Source: Cryptomeria japonica
Taxonomy: Eukaryota; Streptophyta; Pinopsida; Cupressales; Cupressaceae
Direction of reading: 5' to 3'
Assembly: GCF_030272615.1 (NCBI RefSeq)
Contig: NC_081414.1
Coordinates: forward strand, 664,032,938-664,096,937
Length of the DNA stretch: 64,000 nucleotides
The position numbers and the translations under genes were made by a program. Positions 20,750 through 33,395 of the stretch are shown one piece after another. Below the pieces are notes generated by a model. That model was not told the origin of the DNA. It did not search any database and worked only from the letters and a program-made list of their open reading frames with translations. Each line of letters opens with the position of its first letter. Within the stretch, counting starts at the first letter, position 1.

Positions 20750-23700
20750 TTACCGGAGCTTGACCAATTTCAAGATTTTTGAGTTAGCTTTCTCTAATAA
20801 CTCCACATAAGTATCCCAACCAGTTTTGAATGTGCTAGAGATAGATACAAGTCCACTCAATAAATATGCAAGTGATTCTTTCTCATTAACTTTTGCCGGT
20901 GTGGGCTTACCAAGCATATCCATGCATTCCCTCTTATGTACACCAAGTGAATCTGATCTTGGACTCACCAAACCTCTAAGACTTATGGCTCTCTGAATGA
21001 TCTTATCTCTTTCCTTTTCAAGAGCAGAAATTTTGTTCTCCAAGGTTAAAATTTGTCCATCAATGGATGTGGTCAGTGAAATTTGTCCATCAAAAGAATT
21101 AGCAATAATAGCAATTTTGTCTTGTACCTATTTTATCTTTTCATCTACTTTTGTTGTAAGAATCTTTGTATTGAAAAATACCTTGTATATATTAGTACCT
21201 TGTTTCAAAGAATTTTCTATCAAAATTAACTTATCCTCAATCTTTTTCTTCTCTTTGTCAATGATCTGATCAAAAGCAGCTCTCTTAGCCAAATTGAATT
21301 TTACAAGTTCTAGTCAGTTAGAGATTTGCTATAATCATTGAAAATCTTTAGAGATGTGCTCTATTATTATCTTAAGCTTATCGAAAGGGCTTGCTTCATT
21401 CTCAATCTTACATTTTGGGACCAATCTGTGCAAAGCAATTATGGATTGATCTATAATCCCTTTATCTGTGGTTCTCTCCTTCATCAGTTTCCGAGCAGCC
21501 ATCATCATCAGCTATGTGGGACTCATCTCTGTGATGTTTTTCTTTTCCACTAGAGAAGTGTCAATTGTCAATAATGGTGTGCTAGCAACTAGTTCCCTAC
21601 CGGATTCCCCTATTTTCTCTAGCGATTTAACTTTTATTACCTCCTCACTTGCACCGGTGGCTTCGCCACTTGGTGTAGTCTGTGCAACTATCAGTTCCTC
21701 TCTAGGAACAGTATCCTCAACTCATGCATTAGTATCCAGAGGACAAGTGTCCTCAATGTTAGTATCCTGTACAATGTTCTCTGCATAACTGGTGTCCCTA
21801 TATTTGTTTGTGCATTTGTGTTAACTAGTGGCTCAATTTCCACTATCTTGATATTCTTCAAAATTGAGGGTGGAGTACCCATAATTCCTTTACCTTTCCC
21901 TTCAACTAGTGTATCTATAGTATCAGTCCTTTTCTCTAGTGAAGTGAAGAATCCTCTATGCTCTCCTAAAAAAATTATCCAACCCTTCTATGTCTCCTCT
22001 ATTATCTCATTCATCCTTCGTAATAGCGGGCTAGTTATTCTATGTTTGTTGTTGAATGCCTTCCTATCTGCAGCCTCAATTGTCTTCTCCATCTAATCTG
22101 GAGTTATAGAAACATATATAGCTAAAAGTTCTTGCATCTTAATGTTTTTATCTTGCATTGCAGATAACCTTCTAGCATCTAACATGTTTTATAGCTCTAT
22201 CGGTATTGCTTTCTTATAGATATCTAAATATAGAAGAATTGCTTCCTCTACCTCTCTCTATTCATCAACTTTAAACGTATCATAATAAGACAACATTTTT
22301 CAGCATCCCATCCTTGGTTATTTCATCTAAAATTTCAAAACAAGTCTTAGGCGGAATAATTGTTACATTACCAGTCTTTAGTGTCAAATTAGTGTCACTC
22401 TTCTTCCTCCTTCTAGTAGTACCGGAAGAAGCTGATGATGTAGCCTTGGGTGCCTGTTTCTGTGCCAATAATTTGATGGTAACCTTCCTAACCAGTTGTT
22501 TCTTTGGTTCCACTTTAGGTTCTTTCAGTTTCTTCCCCACAACCCTTTTGAATGCTAATGGTGTCTCATCTTCAGGTTCAGAATCTGCAATCACAAGTTC
22601 AATGTGAACTACCGGATCCTTCCTGTTCCTCCCTTTCTCTAGGAAAACATCAATGAGTGCCTTAATGTCTTTAGAAACTTCCGGTAAAAACTTGCTTTCC
22701 TTACCTTCTTGTTTTTCCCTCTTCTTCCGGTTGAACTCAGTTTCAACCTCAAAAGTCTTTTGTTGTGTTGTTCCACAAGATTTTTCTGCTTCATCTATTC
22801 CTACATCTATCAGAATTTTTGCATATGCATCAAAAATAATTGCATCCACCTCATATCCCATTTCCTCTATCCAAATCTTTCAGGGCTTGACTGCCTCCAT
22901 AAGAGTCACATTCTTCTTAACCATGAAACAAATGTAAGTAGAGTATTTCTCTACTATTTGCTCAGGTATCCGTATTCTAGACCTCATAGATTTCTGAAAA
23001 GCCTTGAAGCAACCTCATACCTTATCATCTCTAAGACTTCCCAATAAAGCAATTGATTGCTTTAGTTTTCTTACTATCGGGATGTCAAAAGCCCATTGCT
23101 TCCTTCCAGAACTGGGAGTATCATTCAAAAAGCATAACATTAAGAATACTAATAGATTTCCATACCGGAAGGTTCTCTTCTTCTCACCATTAATCTTCCT
23201 TAAATTGATCAATAACTCCTCAAGCAACTAGTCACAAAGATCTAACTTGATATTTTCTCTCATCATCCTATAAGCGGCCAAAATACATGAACTTGAAACT
23301 AAATTAAGTCGGGTAGACTATGTTACCTTGTAGCCTATGATCATGCTTCCAAATTTGATGTCGGTGTCAGTGATAGTGCTCACCTTCATCGATCTCTTGT
23401 CCGATGTAGCGTCAGTGATCTTCCTTAAAAATTCATTTGATACTTTCTTATTTGGATGTTTCCATATTGATGGAAAACTAGTAATTGCCTGGATGGCTTC
23501 CTTAGTGATTTTGTAGGGTCAGTCCACCCATATGAATTCTCCATGTGTTCTACTTGGTACATATCTGACAATCTCATCCTCAAACTCTGGAATACCGAGA
23601 ATATCATTGAACCCTAGATCTTTGATGTGTTTATATTTCGGTTTGATTTTACTAGATTCTCCCATGAGTTTATTCATATACATCCCTTTGATCTTTGAAG

Positions 23701-23908
23701 TGCCTAAGTCATCTATATGAAAATGAATATAGGCCCTAACATCTTCCACATATAACACTCCCTCCGAGACACGAGAAAATGCTCCAACCAAATCTTCCTA
23801 GGTAGCCAAATGTGGATACCATTTAAAAATTGACTTGGGGTGGTCCTTAACTTCTACTACAGTTGGATTTGCAATGAAAATAGGAGAAAAAGATGATCAC
23901 GATTCCAT
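20750..23908 (-). pseudogene. Family B ORF2, near full length (copy B1)
   Basis: The start codon at 23908 corresponds to the B2 start at 17953. The N-terminal domain (23015-23908: YVEDVRAYIHFHIDDLG, KITKEAIQAITSFPSIW, FGSMIIGYKV, YRMMRENIKLDLCD) is broken by about four stops. A second well-preserved stretch (22280-22861) starts MGYEVDAIIFDAYAKILIDV and ends in a Lys-rich region (GTTRRRKKSD). Beyond it a degraded acidic/charged part leads to a C-terminal helical segment (20750-21043, MENKISALEKERDKIIQRAI). Total potential length is about 1050 residues. No retropepsin, RT, RNase H or integrase motif was found in it. Confidence 0.72.
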
Positions 23909-24110
23909 GATTCAAGAGAAATTCCTTTAAAACGCTTCCGGTGAAAAACCTCTAACAAATCCTTCCAGATGTCGGTGTGATCGTTCAAGGTGAAATATGA
24001 TCCCCTCTGAATAGCTTCTAATTGCACTAAGTCTCTCTAAATTGCTCTAAAATTTCTTCGAATGCTGGGTGAATAATATTGAAGTGTAATCAACCTTTTA
24101 TCCATCGAGA

Positions 24111-24119
24111 AAACCCTAA
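24111..24119. promoter_or_regulatory. Telo-box-like AAACCCTAA upstream of ORF2 (B1)
   Basis: Same motif and position relative to ORF2 as in B2 and D; see the finding on the gag-ORF2 gap. Confidence 0.35.
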
Positions 24120-24326
24120 TTTTTTGTTGACATAAATGACTGCCGGTGAATGATACCGGATCTCACTCTGAACATATCAATGTCGAATAATCCTCTCCAA
24201 TGTCTTTAACATCTTCCAGAATCTCCTCCAGAGGCATATGCATCATCTTCCATGAGATTTGCCTACCCCTAAGGCATCTGCCTTAGTTACCAGATGAGCT
24301 CACTGCCAGTGCAAGAGCAGCCTCCT

Positions 24327-25466
24327 CTACCAAATAGGTAACTGAGACATTCCCATATGATGATTGATCTTTAGTCTTTCTAACCCATCTCTGAGCATGA
24401 TCTTGCTAGATTTCACTAACCTTATCTTTTCCTTTATCATTTGATCCTCCATTTCTAGCCGGTGGATTTCTGCTTCTGTAGAACTTAGCAATATGTAAAA
24501 CTTCATTGCATGCATAACATGTAACATTGTTCTTTTGAATCGCCTTTCTAAAACTGGTGAAATTGCTTGACCTGCACTGATTAGCCATATGTCCAAATTT
24601 TCCACAAGCATAGCATTTTACATTCACTCTACAATCTTCTATCTTATGACCAATTTTATTGCATTTAGATCAATAACTGAGAGCAGAATCAGGGTTCTGA
24701 TTTACTCTATTTCTACATTGCCTAGCCATGTGACCAAATATATTGCAAACAAAACATCTACCATTGAATTTATAAGCATTGAATTGCCTTACAAGTGCCT
24801 TATGGTTTTGATCTTCATTAGCAGTACCAGAACTTTGTCCTTGCTCAAATCCAAGTCCATTGGAATCTCCAATTTGCCTTTGTCTCTTTAGTAACTCATC
24901 AAATTGTGCGGAGCTGATCTTGAATTTTTCTTTGTACTAACTTGCAGTAGTTAAATCATCTCTTAGTACTATCATTTGTCTCTTGAGATCTTTCTCATTT
25001 CTCCGGGATTGTACCAAATTAGACCTTAATATCTCATTTTCATGAGTCAACCTACCACAATCTTCAAATTTGTTCTTCACGGATATAGCAAGATTTTCTT
25101 CCTTTTTGTTTTTTTCCTCAATATCCTTGGACAACCTCATAGTCATAGTTTGCATTTCATTTTTCGTAACCATGTTATCCTGACTCAATTTTTGACATTG
25201 TTCCTTAAGTGCATCTTCATCATCTTGATTTTGTAAAAGTTCCTTCCTCCTAGCTTGAATAGATGAAAGTCTCTCTTGTAGGACAACTATAAATTCTTTA
25301 GCAGAATTCAGCTCATCTTCTATCTTTAAGTTCTTCAATCTTTCAGCATCATAATCTTCAAGTGCCATCTCAAGCTTCTTCTCCAAATCCATATTCAATG
25401 ATTTTGGTTTTAGGATCTTCCTCAAGTTGTTAAACTTCCTACGAGGCACAAGTCTCTGATACCAAT
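24327..25466 (-). pseudogene. Family B gag-like protein (copy B1)
   Basis: The open frame at 24937-25485 runs through the PBS. The first Met after the PBS gives MDLEKKLEMALEDYDAERLK followed by about 150 residues of coiled coil. Stops then separate it from a zinc-knuckle region: CFVCNIFGHMARQC-like, KCNKIGHKIEDC-like, CYACGKFGHMANQC (intact CCHC) and CYACNEVLHIAKFY (last Cys lost). It has the same layout as B2 and as D. It lacks the UBN2-type Gag core seen in the A, C and E elements, so it is a different Gag type. Confidence 0.8.
25453..25464 (-). promoter_or_regulatory. PBS, Met-tRNA type (B1)
   Basis: TGGTATCAGAGA on the minus strand, two bases inside the LTR that ends at 25467; the last base differs from the usual C. 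Confidence 0.8.
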
Positions 25467-25875
25467 TGTTGGAAACCAATAACATTGAGAGGGGGGGTGA
25501 ATCAGTGTTATACCAGAATAAAATATTTTATCCTTAACAAAACATACATACACCAACCGGTATACCGGTATAAACATAATTGAAAGAAGTAATGCAACCA
25601 ATAAGCCAAACACATAAATGAGAACCATAACACACAAATTTATATGTGTTAAACCTCAATGAGAAAAAACCACAGTGGGATGTGTGACCCACAATATCAA
25701 TTGACTGGCCATATGAAGAGATATTACAATATATGATGGGCCTACACTTACAGGAAGGCTTATAGCCTATAACACACTACTCATCACAATAGGAGCCTTA
25801 GTTACTACATAACAATCCAGACAACAATCTAGAGAAGTGTGAACTGCTTAGTATAGCATCCCCTATGCTAGAATA
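25467..25875 (-). repeat. 5' LTR of B1, inner part
   Basis: Ends CAATGTTATTGGTTTCCAACA on the minus strand next to the PBS. It is interrupted at 25875 by Copia C and continues from 31074 to 31608. The two parts sum to about 944 bp, matching the 934 bp middle LTR. Confidence 0.88.
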
Positions 25876-26940
25876 TGTTAGAACCCGGAGGCAAGTGAGA
25901 GGGGGAGGGGTGAATCAGTTGTCTATTAATTTCATCCCAAATATAACTTAATCAAACTTGATACTTAAAACTGGTAAACCAAATTAAATGTCGATTGACA
26001 AATTAGTAGTTAATATTAATACCGGTGAAACTCAATGCATAAAACAGAAAGAAAAACAACATCCACAACACATAACATAGAGATTTGTATGTGGAAACCC
26101 TATAAGGGGAAAAACCATGGTGGGAAACCTTGCCCACAATCAGATGATACTACTGCAGATAGTATGTGTATACAAATGGGGTCTGCACATGTAGAAAGCC
26201 CAACCGCCTAGAGCTCACTTCTCAATCACAAAATAGGAATCACGCTGACTACAATTGGATGGTTAAATCCAACGATAATGTACTGCTCAAAGTAGCATCT
26301 CCAATGTTGGATTTAGCACTAATTAAGCTCTGATAATCACCTTCAAACCTTCCTTGAACCTTCTCTATGGTCTGCTCATTTAATCTTCAATATTCACACA
26401 TACCATAACCTTACTTATAATATTTTTCTTTTACACCTTCCATTTCACATCTCACAAATGACACCTTACATATATACCAAAACCTAAGACCAAATGTGTA
26501 GGTTGGCTAACTAAGAATATTACAATTAAATCAATTACAAATAAGTCAAGATGCAATGCATCATGTCGGATCAATCATTTACAATAATATCCAATTAATT
26601 AAGTCATCTCCACAACTTGTCGTGTTGATCTGGAATAGATAATGCATGTCGATCCATAACCTAGACCAATTTGTCGGTAATAGCAAATATGTCAACCCAA
26701 TTAGACTAATAACCAGAATACCAAAACCAAGTGTCCAAACCATGTCTTCTACATAACCAAGTGATCTCTAGATGATAAAAAGTCATCTTCAGTGCTGGTG
26801 TACAATATATCGGTGACTGTGCATAAGTCACTGAACTTGCCGGTAAACATAATGTGTCCATTCAACATAACCAAAGATATCCAGAAGATAAGTGTTGACA
26901 TCAATGAAAAAACCAATGCAACACATCCATAATACCAACA
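25876..26940 (-). repeat. 3' LTR of Copia C
   Basis: On the minus strand starts TGTTGGTATTATGGATG at 26940 after the PPT, ends GGGTTCTAACA at 25876. 1065 bp. G-rich stretch GAGGGGGAGGGG near 25900 matches the other families' LTR ends. Confidence 0.88.
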
Positions 26941-26952
26941 ATCTCCCCCTTT
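26941..26952 (-). promoter_or_regulatory. PPT of Copia C
   Basis: AAAGGGGGAGAT on the minus strand, abutting the 3' LTR. Additional PPT-like runs occur near 27065, 27090 and 27203. Confidence 0.8.
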
Positions 26953-27264
26953 GGCATTGATGGAAACACAAGAGGGAAAAACATCTAACTGCCAAAACAG
27001 AATGTCAAAAACCAAAAACCAACAATCTCTAGAATAGATCAAAAATAAATGCAAAGAATATATCTCTCCCCCAATGAATAATCTCTCCCCAAGGATAATT
27101 TTTTTCCCATAGATATCTCTCACCCTTTGACATCAAATGCCAAAGCAATACAAATACCAAAAGATACAACCAATTACAATAACCAATTGTTTTAACCAAC
27201 TACTCCCCCTGAGAAGTAGCTCTCCTACATTAAAGCCGGAAAAAGGTTTCTCTGTTAATTCTGC

Positions 27265-28773
27265 AGGTTTGATGCCAAACATCAACTATCCAAGTCTCTA
27301 CCGGTGAGGGTATTACCCCAAGCTTCTCTCTAAGATATTCAAAAGTTTCCTTAGGCAAAGGCTTAGTAAAGATATATGCAATCTACTCTTTAGTATTCAC
27401 ATAAACCAATCTCACTTCTTTTACTTCAACATTCTCTTTCAGAAAATTATATTTGATAGAAACATGTTTAGTCTTAGAGTGAAATATAGGATTCTTTGAT
27501 ATATAAATTGCTGTTGAATTATCACAATAAATGATTATAGGTTCTTTGCATTTTACCTTTATGTCCTTCAACATTTGCTTAATCCATAATGCCTGAGTAC
27601 AGTTAGTTTCTGCTGCAACATATTTTGATTCTGCTATTGATAATGTTGTACAACTCTATTTCTTGCTTAGCCATGAAATCAATCTACTACCAAGAAAGAA
27701 TGCCCCACCGGTGGTGCTCTTTCTATCATCTACATCTCCTTCCCAATTTACATCGGTGTATGCACATAAATCAAAAAAATTATCTTAAGGATACCATAAA
27801 CCAAGATTTGTTGTGCCTTGTAAATACCAGAAAATCCTTTTCACTGCTGATTCATGATTTTTTTTAAGATTACTCAGAAATATTGAAACAATACATACCG
27901 AATTCATTATATCAGGTCTTGTTTGTGTCAAATATAGTAAACCTCCAATCATATATTTATATCTTGTCGGATTAAAAGGAGCTGAATTATCCTTCAATAT
28001 CAATTTATCAGTTGTAGTCATAGGAGTACTTATCAGTTTGGAATTTTCCATACCAAATTTCTTCAGTAGTTCCTTTAAGTACTTTGTTTGACATATGAAT
28101 ATACCTTTATCAGTCTGTGAAATTTGCAATCCTAAAAAGAATTTTATCTCCCCAATCATAGACATTTCAAATTCTTCCTGCATCTTATTAGCAAAGTCTT
28201 TACACAATCCATCTTCTCCTCCAAAATGATATCATCAACAAAAACTTCAATAATCAAGATGTCATCATTAGTCACTTTGAAATATAAGTTGATATCAGCA
28301 TTAACTTTAGTATAACCAAGCTTCAAAATATATTTGTCCAATCTAGCATACCAAGCTCTAGGAGCTTGCTTCAATCCATACAAAGCTTTCCTTAATCTGC
28401 AAACCATATCTTTATCATTTGTCAATGAAAATCCATCAGGTTGTTCAATGTAAACTTCCTCTTCAAGATCACCATTTAGAAATGCACATTTTACATTGAT
28501 TTGATATACTTTATAGTTCTTGTGGGCTGCAAATGCAAGAAATAATTTGACTACCTCAATTCTAGCTACCGGTGCAAAGGTTTCATTGTAATCAATTCCC
28601 TCTTTCTGTGAATATCCCTTACACACTAGTCTTGCTTTGTTTCTGATTACCTTACCATCTTCATTAAGTTTATTTCTGAATACCCATTTGTTTCCAATTA
28701 CATTTTTGTCTTTAGGTTGGGGAACCAATGTCCATGTATTGTTCTTTTCAATTTGTTCTAATTCATCTTCCAT
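27265..28773 (-). pseudogene. Copia C reverse transcriptase-RNase H
   Basis: The minus frame 28156-28773 gives [98 protein letters not shown] and the catalytic box VFVDDIIL. It continues in another frame (27785-28207) with [16 protein letters not shown] and [17 protein letters not shown], then RNase H (WEGDVDDRKSTTGGAF, IIIYCDNSTAIYISKN, HVSIKYNFLKENV, IFTKPLPKETFEYL). One frameshift near 28200 and two or three stops (27382, 27660, 27785) inactivate it. It is among the best preserved RT domains of the window. Confidence 0.9.
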
Positions 28774-28827
28774 AGCTTTAATCCAATGTTTATCTTCACA
28801 TGCCTCAATAATAGATGTTGGTTCAAT

Positions 28828-30037
28828 TTAAGAAATTAAACATACCTCTTCATTTGCTAGTCTCCCTCTTGTCACAACACCTTGATATTTATTCTTAATT
28901 ATCTGATTTTCAGAGTGATTCAATCTTACATACCTGGGTGTGTTCACTTGTTGTTGTTCTTTAGTCATTGTGGAATTCTCTAATGATGCCGGTGTGACTG
29001 GATCCATATTCTGTATGGTTTCATTTATGATCATCTCAACTATCGATTTAGAATCTATAGACCTTGAATTTCATCTAAAGTGTTCATCTATCTTCACATT
29101 TGCACTCTCAATGATTTTCTGCAATCTTTTATGAAAATGTCTATATGCCTTTCTCTTAGATGAATAACCAAGAAATATTCCTTCATCACTTCGAGGATCA
29201 AATTTACCAATATACTCATCCCTCCTAATATAACATTTGCTTCCAAATATTTTGAAATATTTAAGAGTAGGAGTATTACCAAACCATAGTTCATAAGGAG
29301 TCTTACCGGTTTCACTTTGATGTGAACTCTATTAAAAGTGTAAACCGTTGTATTCACTGCTTCTCTCTAGTACACATGAGGTAGATTTGCTTCCAATATC
29401 ATGCTTCTAGCTACATCCAAAATAGTTTTGTTATTCCTTTCCACAACTCCATTCTGTTGAGGTGTCTGAGGTACTGATAGTTGTCTTTTGATTCCATTCA
29501 CTTCACATAATGTATTAAACTCCTTAGATGTAGATTCACCTCCTTGATCTGATCTTAAACATAATGTATTAAACTCTCTACCATTGCCTTGAATAGTTTG
29601 AATTTCCCAAAAGCTTCTGATTTCTCCCTAAGAAAAGTAACCCAACACATTCTAGAATAATCATCAATGATAAGCATAAAGTATCTATCTCCCCATAGAC
29701 TTCTGGTTCTTGCCGGACCACACAAGTCAGTATGGATTAAATCAAGAACATTATTGGATTTCTTAGATTTACTCTTAAAATTTGTTCTAACTTGCCTTCC
29801 CATTTGACATTCCTTACATACCGAATTATGAGGTTTCAGAATCTTAGGTAAATCCCTTACTGCCTTAGATGAACTGATCTTTATAATGTAATCAAAATTC
29901 ACATGGCAAAGTTTTTTATGCCATAACCAACTTTCATCAATATGTGCAATCAAGCATGTCTTTTCATTGTTATTCAAATGAAAGATATTACCTCTAGTTT
30001 GATTACCGGTTGCAATCTCCACACCAGTTATGTTCAT
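28828..30037 (-). pseudogene. Copia C integrase
   Basis: 30037-29555 starts in the pre-integrase part (MNITGVEIATGNQTRGNIFH) and has the HHCC zinc domain (ESWLWHKKLCHVNFD through CKECQMGRQ). The core follows: LIHTDLCGPARTRSLWGDRY and IIDDYSRMCW, with two catalytic-type Asp blocks. Later core pieces (29100-29550) carry stops. A linker at 28828-29034 (TPRYVRLNHSENQIIKN) leads towards RT. Confidence 0.85.
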
Positions 30038-30067
30038 GATTTTGCATTTACCATTCTTAAACTGTAA

Positions 30068-30874
30068 CTAAAATCCCTTTTCAACTAATTGACCAACACT
30101 CAAAAGATTATGCTTCAAACCTTCAACATAATAAACATTGTCAGTATTGTGCTTACCATCAAACTTACTTCCAATAGGACCTTTAGGCATTTTCCTTCCA
30201 AATAGTACTTCAAGTTCTTCCAATTCTTCATTTTCCTTCCTGATTTCTTCAAGGTCCTTTGCATAAAGTGCTTTACAAATAGATTTGTCAGATGATGATG
30301 CTTTTAAGGCTAAATTTGTTTTAATTGTAGCAATACGACCAAATTCCTCAAGCTCAAATGCTGAAAGTTTTCCAACCAAGGTATCTTTAGATATTGATGT
30401 ATTAGGCATTGTTCTCAACTCATTAATAATAGTTACTTTCATTTTGTATGTCGGTGGAAATTCTCTTAAAACTTTAGAAACAATTTCATGTTCACTCAAG
30501 GAACCTCCACAACATTGTATTCCCAAAATAATTTCACTAACCCTTTCCATAAAAGCAGAAATTCTTTCATCTTCTTCCATTTTCAGATTTTCATACCGGA
30601 CTCGAAAGCATTCCAGTTTTGCAATTTTGATAGTGGTATCTCCTTCATTCAATGTCTCCAATTTATCCCAAATATCTTTAGCAGTAGATCAGTCTGATAA
30701 TCCCATGATTTGCTGATATAACAATACGCTCAAAAGTGCTTCTCTTGCTTTGCAATCATTCTCTAGATCCTTAGCCAATGTTGGTGGATGAGATTGATTC
30801 GGTAAGGGAGTAACATAGCCATTCTTTGTAACATCCCATATGTCTCTTCCAATGCAATTCAAATTTGTCTCCAT
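30068..30874 (-). pseudogene. Copia C Gag fused to the end of the protease region
   Basis: The frame 30068-30661 has the UBN2-type Gag core (METLNEGDTTIKIAKLECF, ISAFMERVSEIILGIQ, EHEIVSKVLREFPPTYKMKV, SAFELEEFGRI). Near 30160 it passes in frame from KMPKGPIGSKF directly to DGKHNTDNVYYVEGLKHNL, which in other copies lies after the protease active site. The zinc knuckle and the catalytic DSG are thus deleted. The N-terminus is cut at about 30908, where sequence jumps into the LTR. Stop at about 30685. Confidence 0.82.
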
Positions 30875-30908
30875 TCTGATCTTCCATATACCATAGTTAG
30901 TTCCATCA

Positions 30909-31068
30909 AGTCATCTTCAATGTCGGTGTACAATATACCGGTGACTGTGCATAAGTCACTGAACCTGCCAGTGAACATAATGTGTCGGTTGAACATAACC
31001 AAAGATCTCTAGAAGATAAGTGTTGATATCAATGACAAAAACAAACCAACACATCCATAATACCAACA
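30909..31068 (-). repeat. Truncated 5' LTR of Copia C (about 160 bp)
   Basis: Matches the first 160 bp (minus strand) of the 3' LTR at about 26780-26940. The remaining 900 bp and the PBS are missing. The junction GTTCCATCAA|GTCATCTTC at about 30908 joins Gag to U3. Confidence 0.85.
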
Positions 31069-31073
31069 GAATA

Positions 31074-31608
31074 CGATTCTGGTTTAAGCTATGTCTGTTC
31101 TGGTCAAAACCCTAAACCTCAGTACTGGAATAACCCTTACATTGAATTCCTCACATACATAGTCTCTCTAATATATTTCACTTTACATTACATCCATATA
31201 TCCATTCCACATGTCTATCCTTATTCTCTTATTGTTCTTCCTATTACAAAATGTTCCAATCAATCTCCCCTATATACCTTATACAAATTTATGCCTTATG
31301 TCGGCTTACAAGGATATATACAATATCATATTTACATGTCGGTCATATAACATAAATGAATAAGAATTAAAACAAGCTGCTGATGCCGGATCCAAGATGT
31401 TTCGACCTCCAATACCGATGACCTTTACCATACCATGTCGGCATGCATTACCGGTGATCAAAGAAATTTTCTATCCTATTGGTGTCGGTGTTGGTGTCAA
31501 TGTAGTCTATGAAATGCCTGTCGGTACACCATATGAAGCCGGAACCCAAAATCATGTTTCCATCAATGACAACATAATGAAATAACAGTAGAGTGTCAAT
31601 TGCCAACA
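31074..31608 (-). repeat. 5' LTR of B1, outer part
   Basis: Starts TGTTGGCAATTGACAC on the minus strand at 31608. It continues the LTR from 25875 after the second GAATA copy. It abuts A2 Copia sequence at 31609, which is where B1 inserted into an A element. Confidence 0.88.
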
Positions 31609-31715
31609 AGTTGAACAACATACTAACTACTCCAGCTGAGTAGCAACACCAACTCATCAACCCGAATAAGAAGATAAGGCTCTGAAATCCACCAAATTGA
31701 TACAACTCCATGCAT

Positions 31716-33201
31716 TCAGTTCTCATTAGGAGGGGCAGAGACCCCTAACTTGTCTCTCAAATAGACAAATGTATCTGCAAGCAAAGGCTTAGTGAAAATA
31801 TCTGCAATCTGATCTTTTGTAGAAACATATTCCAATCTAAGTTCTTCATCACTGACCCTCTCCCTCAAGAAATGATACTTTATAGACACATGTTTTGTTT
31901 TAGAATGCAGCACCAGATTCTTTAAAATATTGATATCACTTGAATTTTCACAATATATAATAGTAGGTTCATCATAAACAACTATAATATCCTTCACCAT
32001 TTGCTTCATCCAAGCTACCTGAGTATAGTTACTAGCAGCAGCAATGTATTCAGCTTCAACAATAGATAAAGATACAACAACTTGTTTCTTACTGGACCAT
32101 GAAATCAACTTCTTTCCCAAAAATAATGCTCCACTGGTAGTGCTCTTTTGGTCATCAACATCACCTACCCAATCAGCATCAGCATATCCACATAGCAAGA
32201 AATCATCATTCTTCGAATACCATATGCCATAGTCAACAATCCCCTTCAAGTATCTAAAAATCTTCTTCACAACAGTAACATGAGTCTCTTTAATATCAAC
32301 TTGAAACTTGGTAAAAAGACAAACAACATGGATAATATTTGGTCTAGTCTAAGTTAGGTACAACAATCCACCAACCATAGATCTATACAAAGTCTTATAA
32401 ACTTTCTAAGATTCATCATCTTTAGACAACTTACATCTAGCCACCATAGGAGTTCCAACAGGTTTAGAATTAGCTAATCTAAACTTTTTCAATAATTTTT
32501 TCACACACTTAGATTGAGAAATGAAAATACCTTTACCGATCTGAGTAATATGCAATCCTAAAAAGAATCTCATCTCACCTATCATAGACATCTCAAATTC
32601 CTTTTGCATATCATCAACAAACCTCATATTCAAATCATCATCTCCTCCAAAAATGATATCATCAACAAAGACTTCAACAATCAAAATGTTATCATTCTTA
32701 ACTTTAAAATATAAATTACTATCAGCAGTACCTTTACAGAATCCCAGCTTCAATAAATACTTATCCAATCTAGCATACCAAGCTGTAGGGGATTTTTTAA
32801 GTTCATACAGAGCTTTCTTCAATTTTTATACCATATCTCCTTCATCTGATAAAGAAAATCCATCTGGTTGCTCAATGTAGACTTCCTATTCAAGATCACC
32901 ATTCAAAAAAGTTTGACTTAACATCCATCTGATACACTTTGAATTTCTTGTAAGCAGCATATACAAGAAAAAATCTCACAACTTTAATTCTAGCTACATG
33001 AGCAAAAGTTTCTTCATAATCAATACCTTCTATCTGTGAACATCCCTTAAATACCAATCTTACTTTGTTTCTAACAACTTCACCAACTTCATTTAGTTTA
33101 TTTCGGAACACCCATTTAGTACCAATCACATTCTTGGCTTTAGGTCTCGGAACAAGATCCCAAGTGTTATTCTTTTCTATTTCATTCAATTCTTCTTCCA
33201 T
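31716..33201 (-). pseudogene. Copia A2 reverse transcriptase-RNase H
   Basis: Minus strand: MEEELNEIEKNNTWDLVPRP with [14 protein letters not shown], a YEETFAHVARIKVVRFFL block, [20 protein letters not shown], the box [22 protein letters not shown], then RNase H YADADWVGDVDDQKSTTSGA, EAEYIAAASNYTQVAWMKQM, CENSSDINILKN and IADIFTKPLLADTF. Frameshifts near 32400 and 32890 and several stops disable it. It is the second copy of the region seen at 12945-14594, and about 90 percent similar by eye. Confidence 0.9.
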
Positions 33202-33395
33202 TTCCTTTATCCAATTTTCATCCTTGCATGCTTATGCTACATCTTTAGGTTCAATCTTTGAAAGCAATCATATCTCTTCAACAACAATCCTTCTCCTAGT
33301 CATCACACCTTTATTTTTATCATCAATAATCTGATTTTCGGACGATTCAATCTTACATACCTTAGAGTCTTCTGATTGTTTTGATTGTCAGGCTC

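Larger units (their letters stand above)
25876..31068 (-). mobile_element. Copia element C, inserted in a family B LTR, internally deleted
   Basis: TGTTAGAACC at 25876 and TACCAACA at 31068 are its ends, flanked by GAATA on both sides (25871-25875, 31069-31073). The minus-strand order is remnant 5' LTR, gag, integrase, RT, RNase H, PPT, 3' LTR. It has lost most of the 5' LTR, the PBS, the Gag start, the zinc knuckle and the protease active site. Confidence 0.92.
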
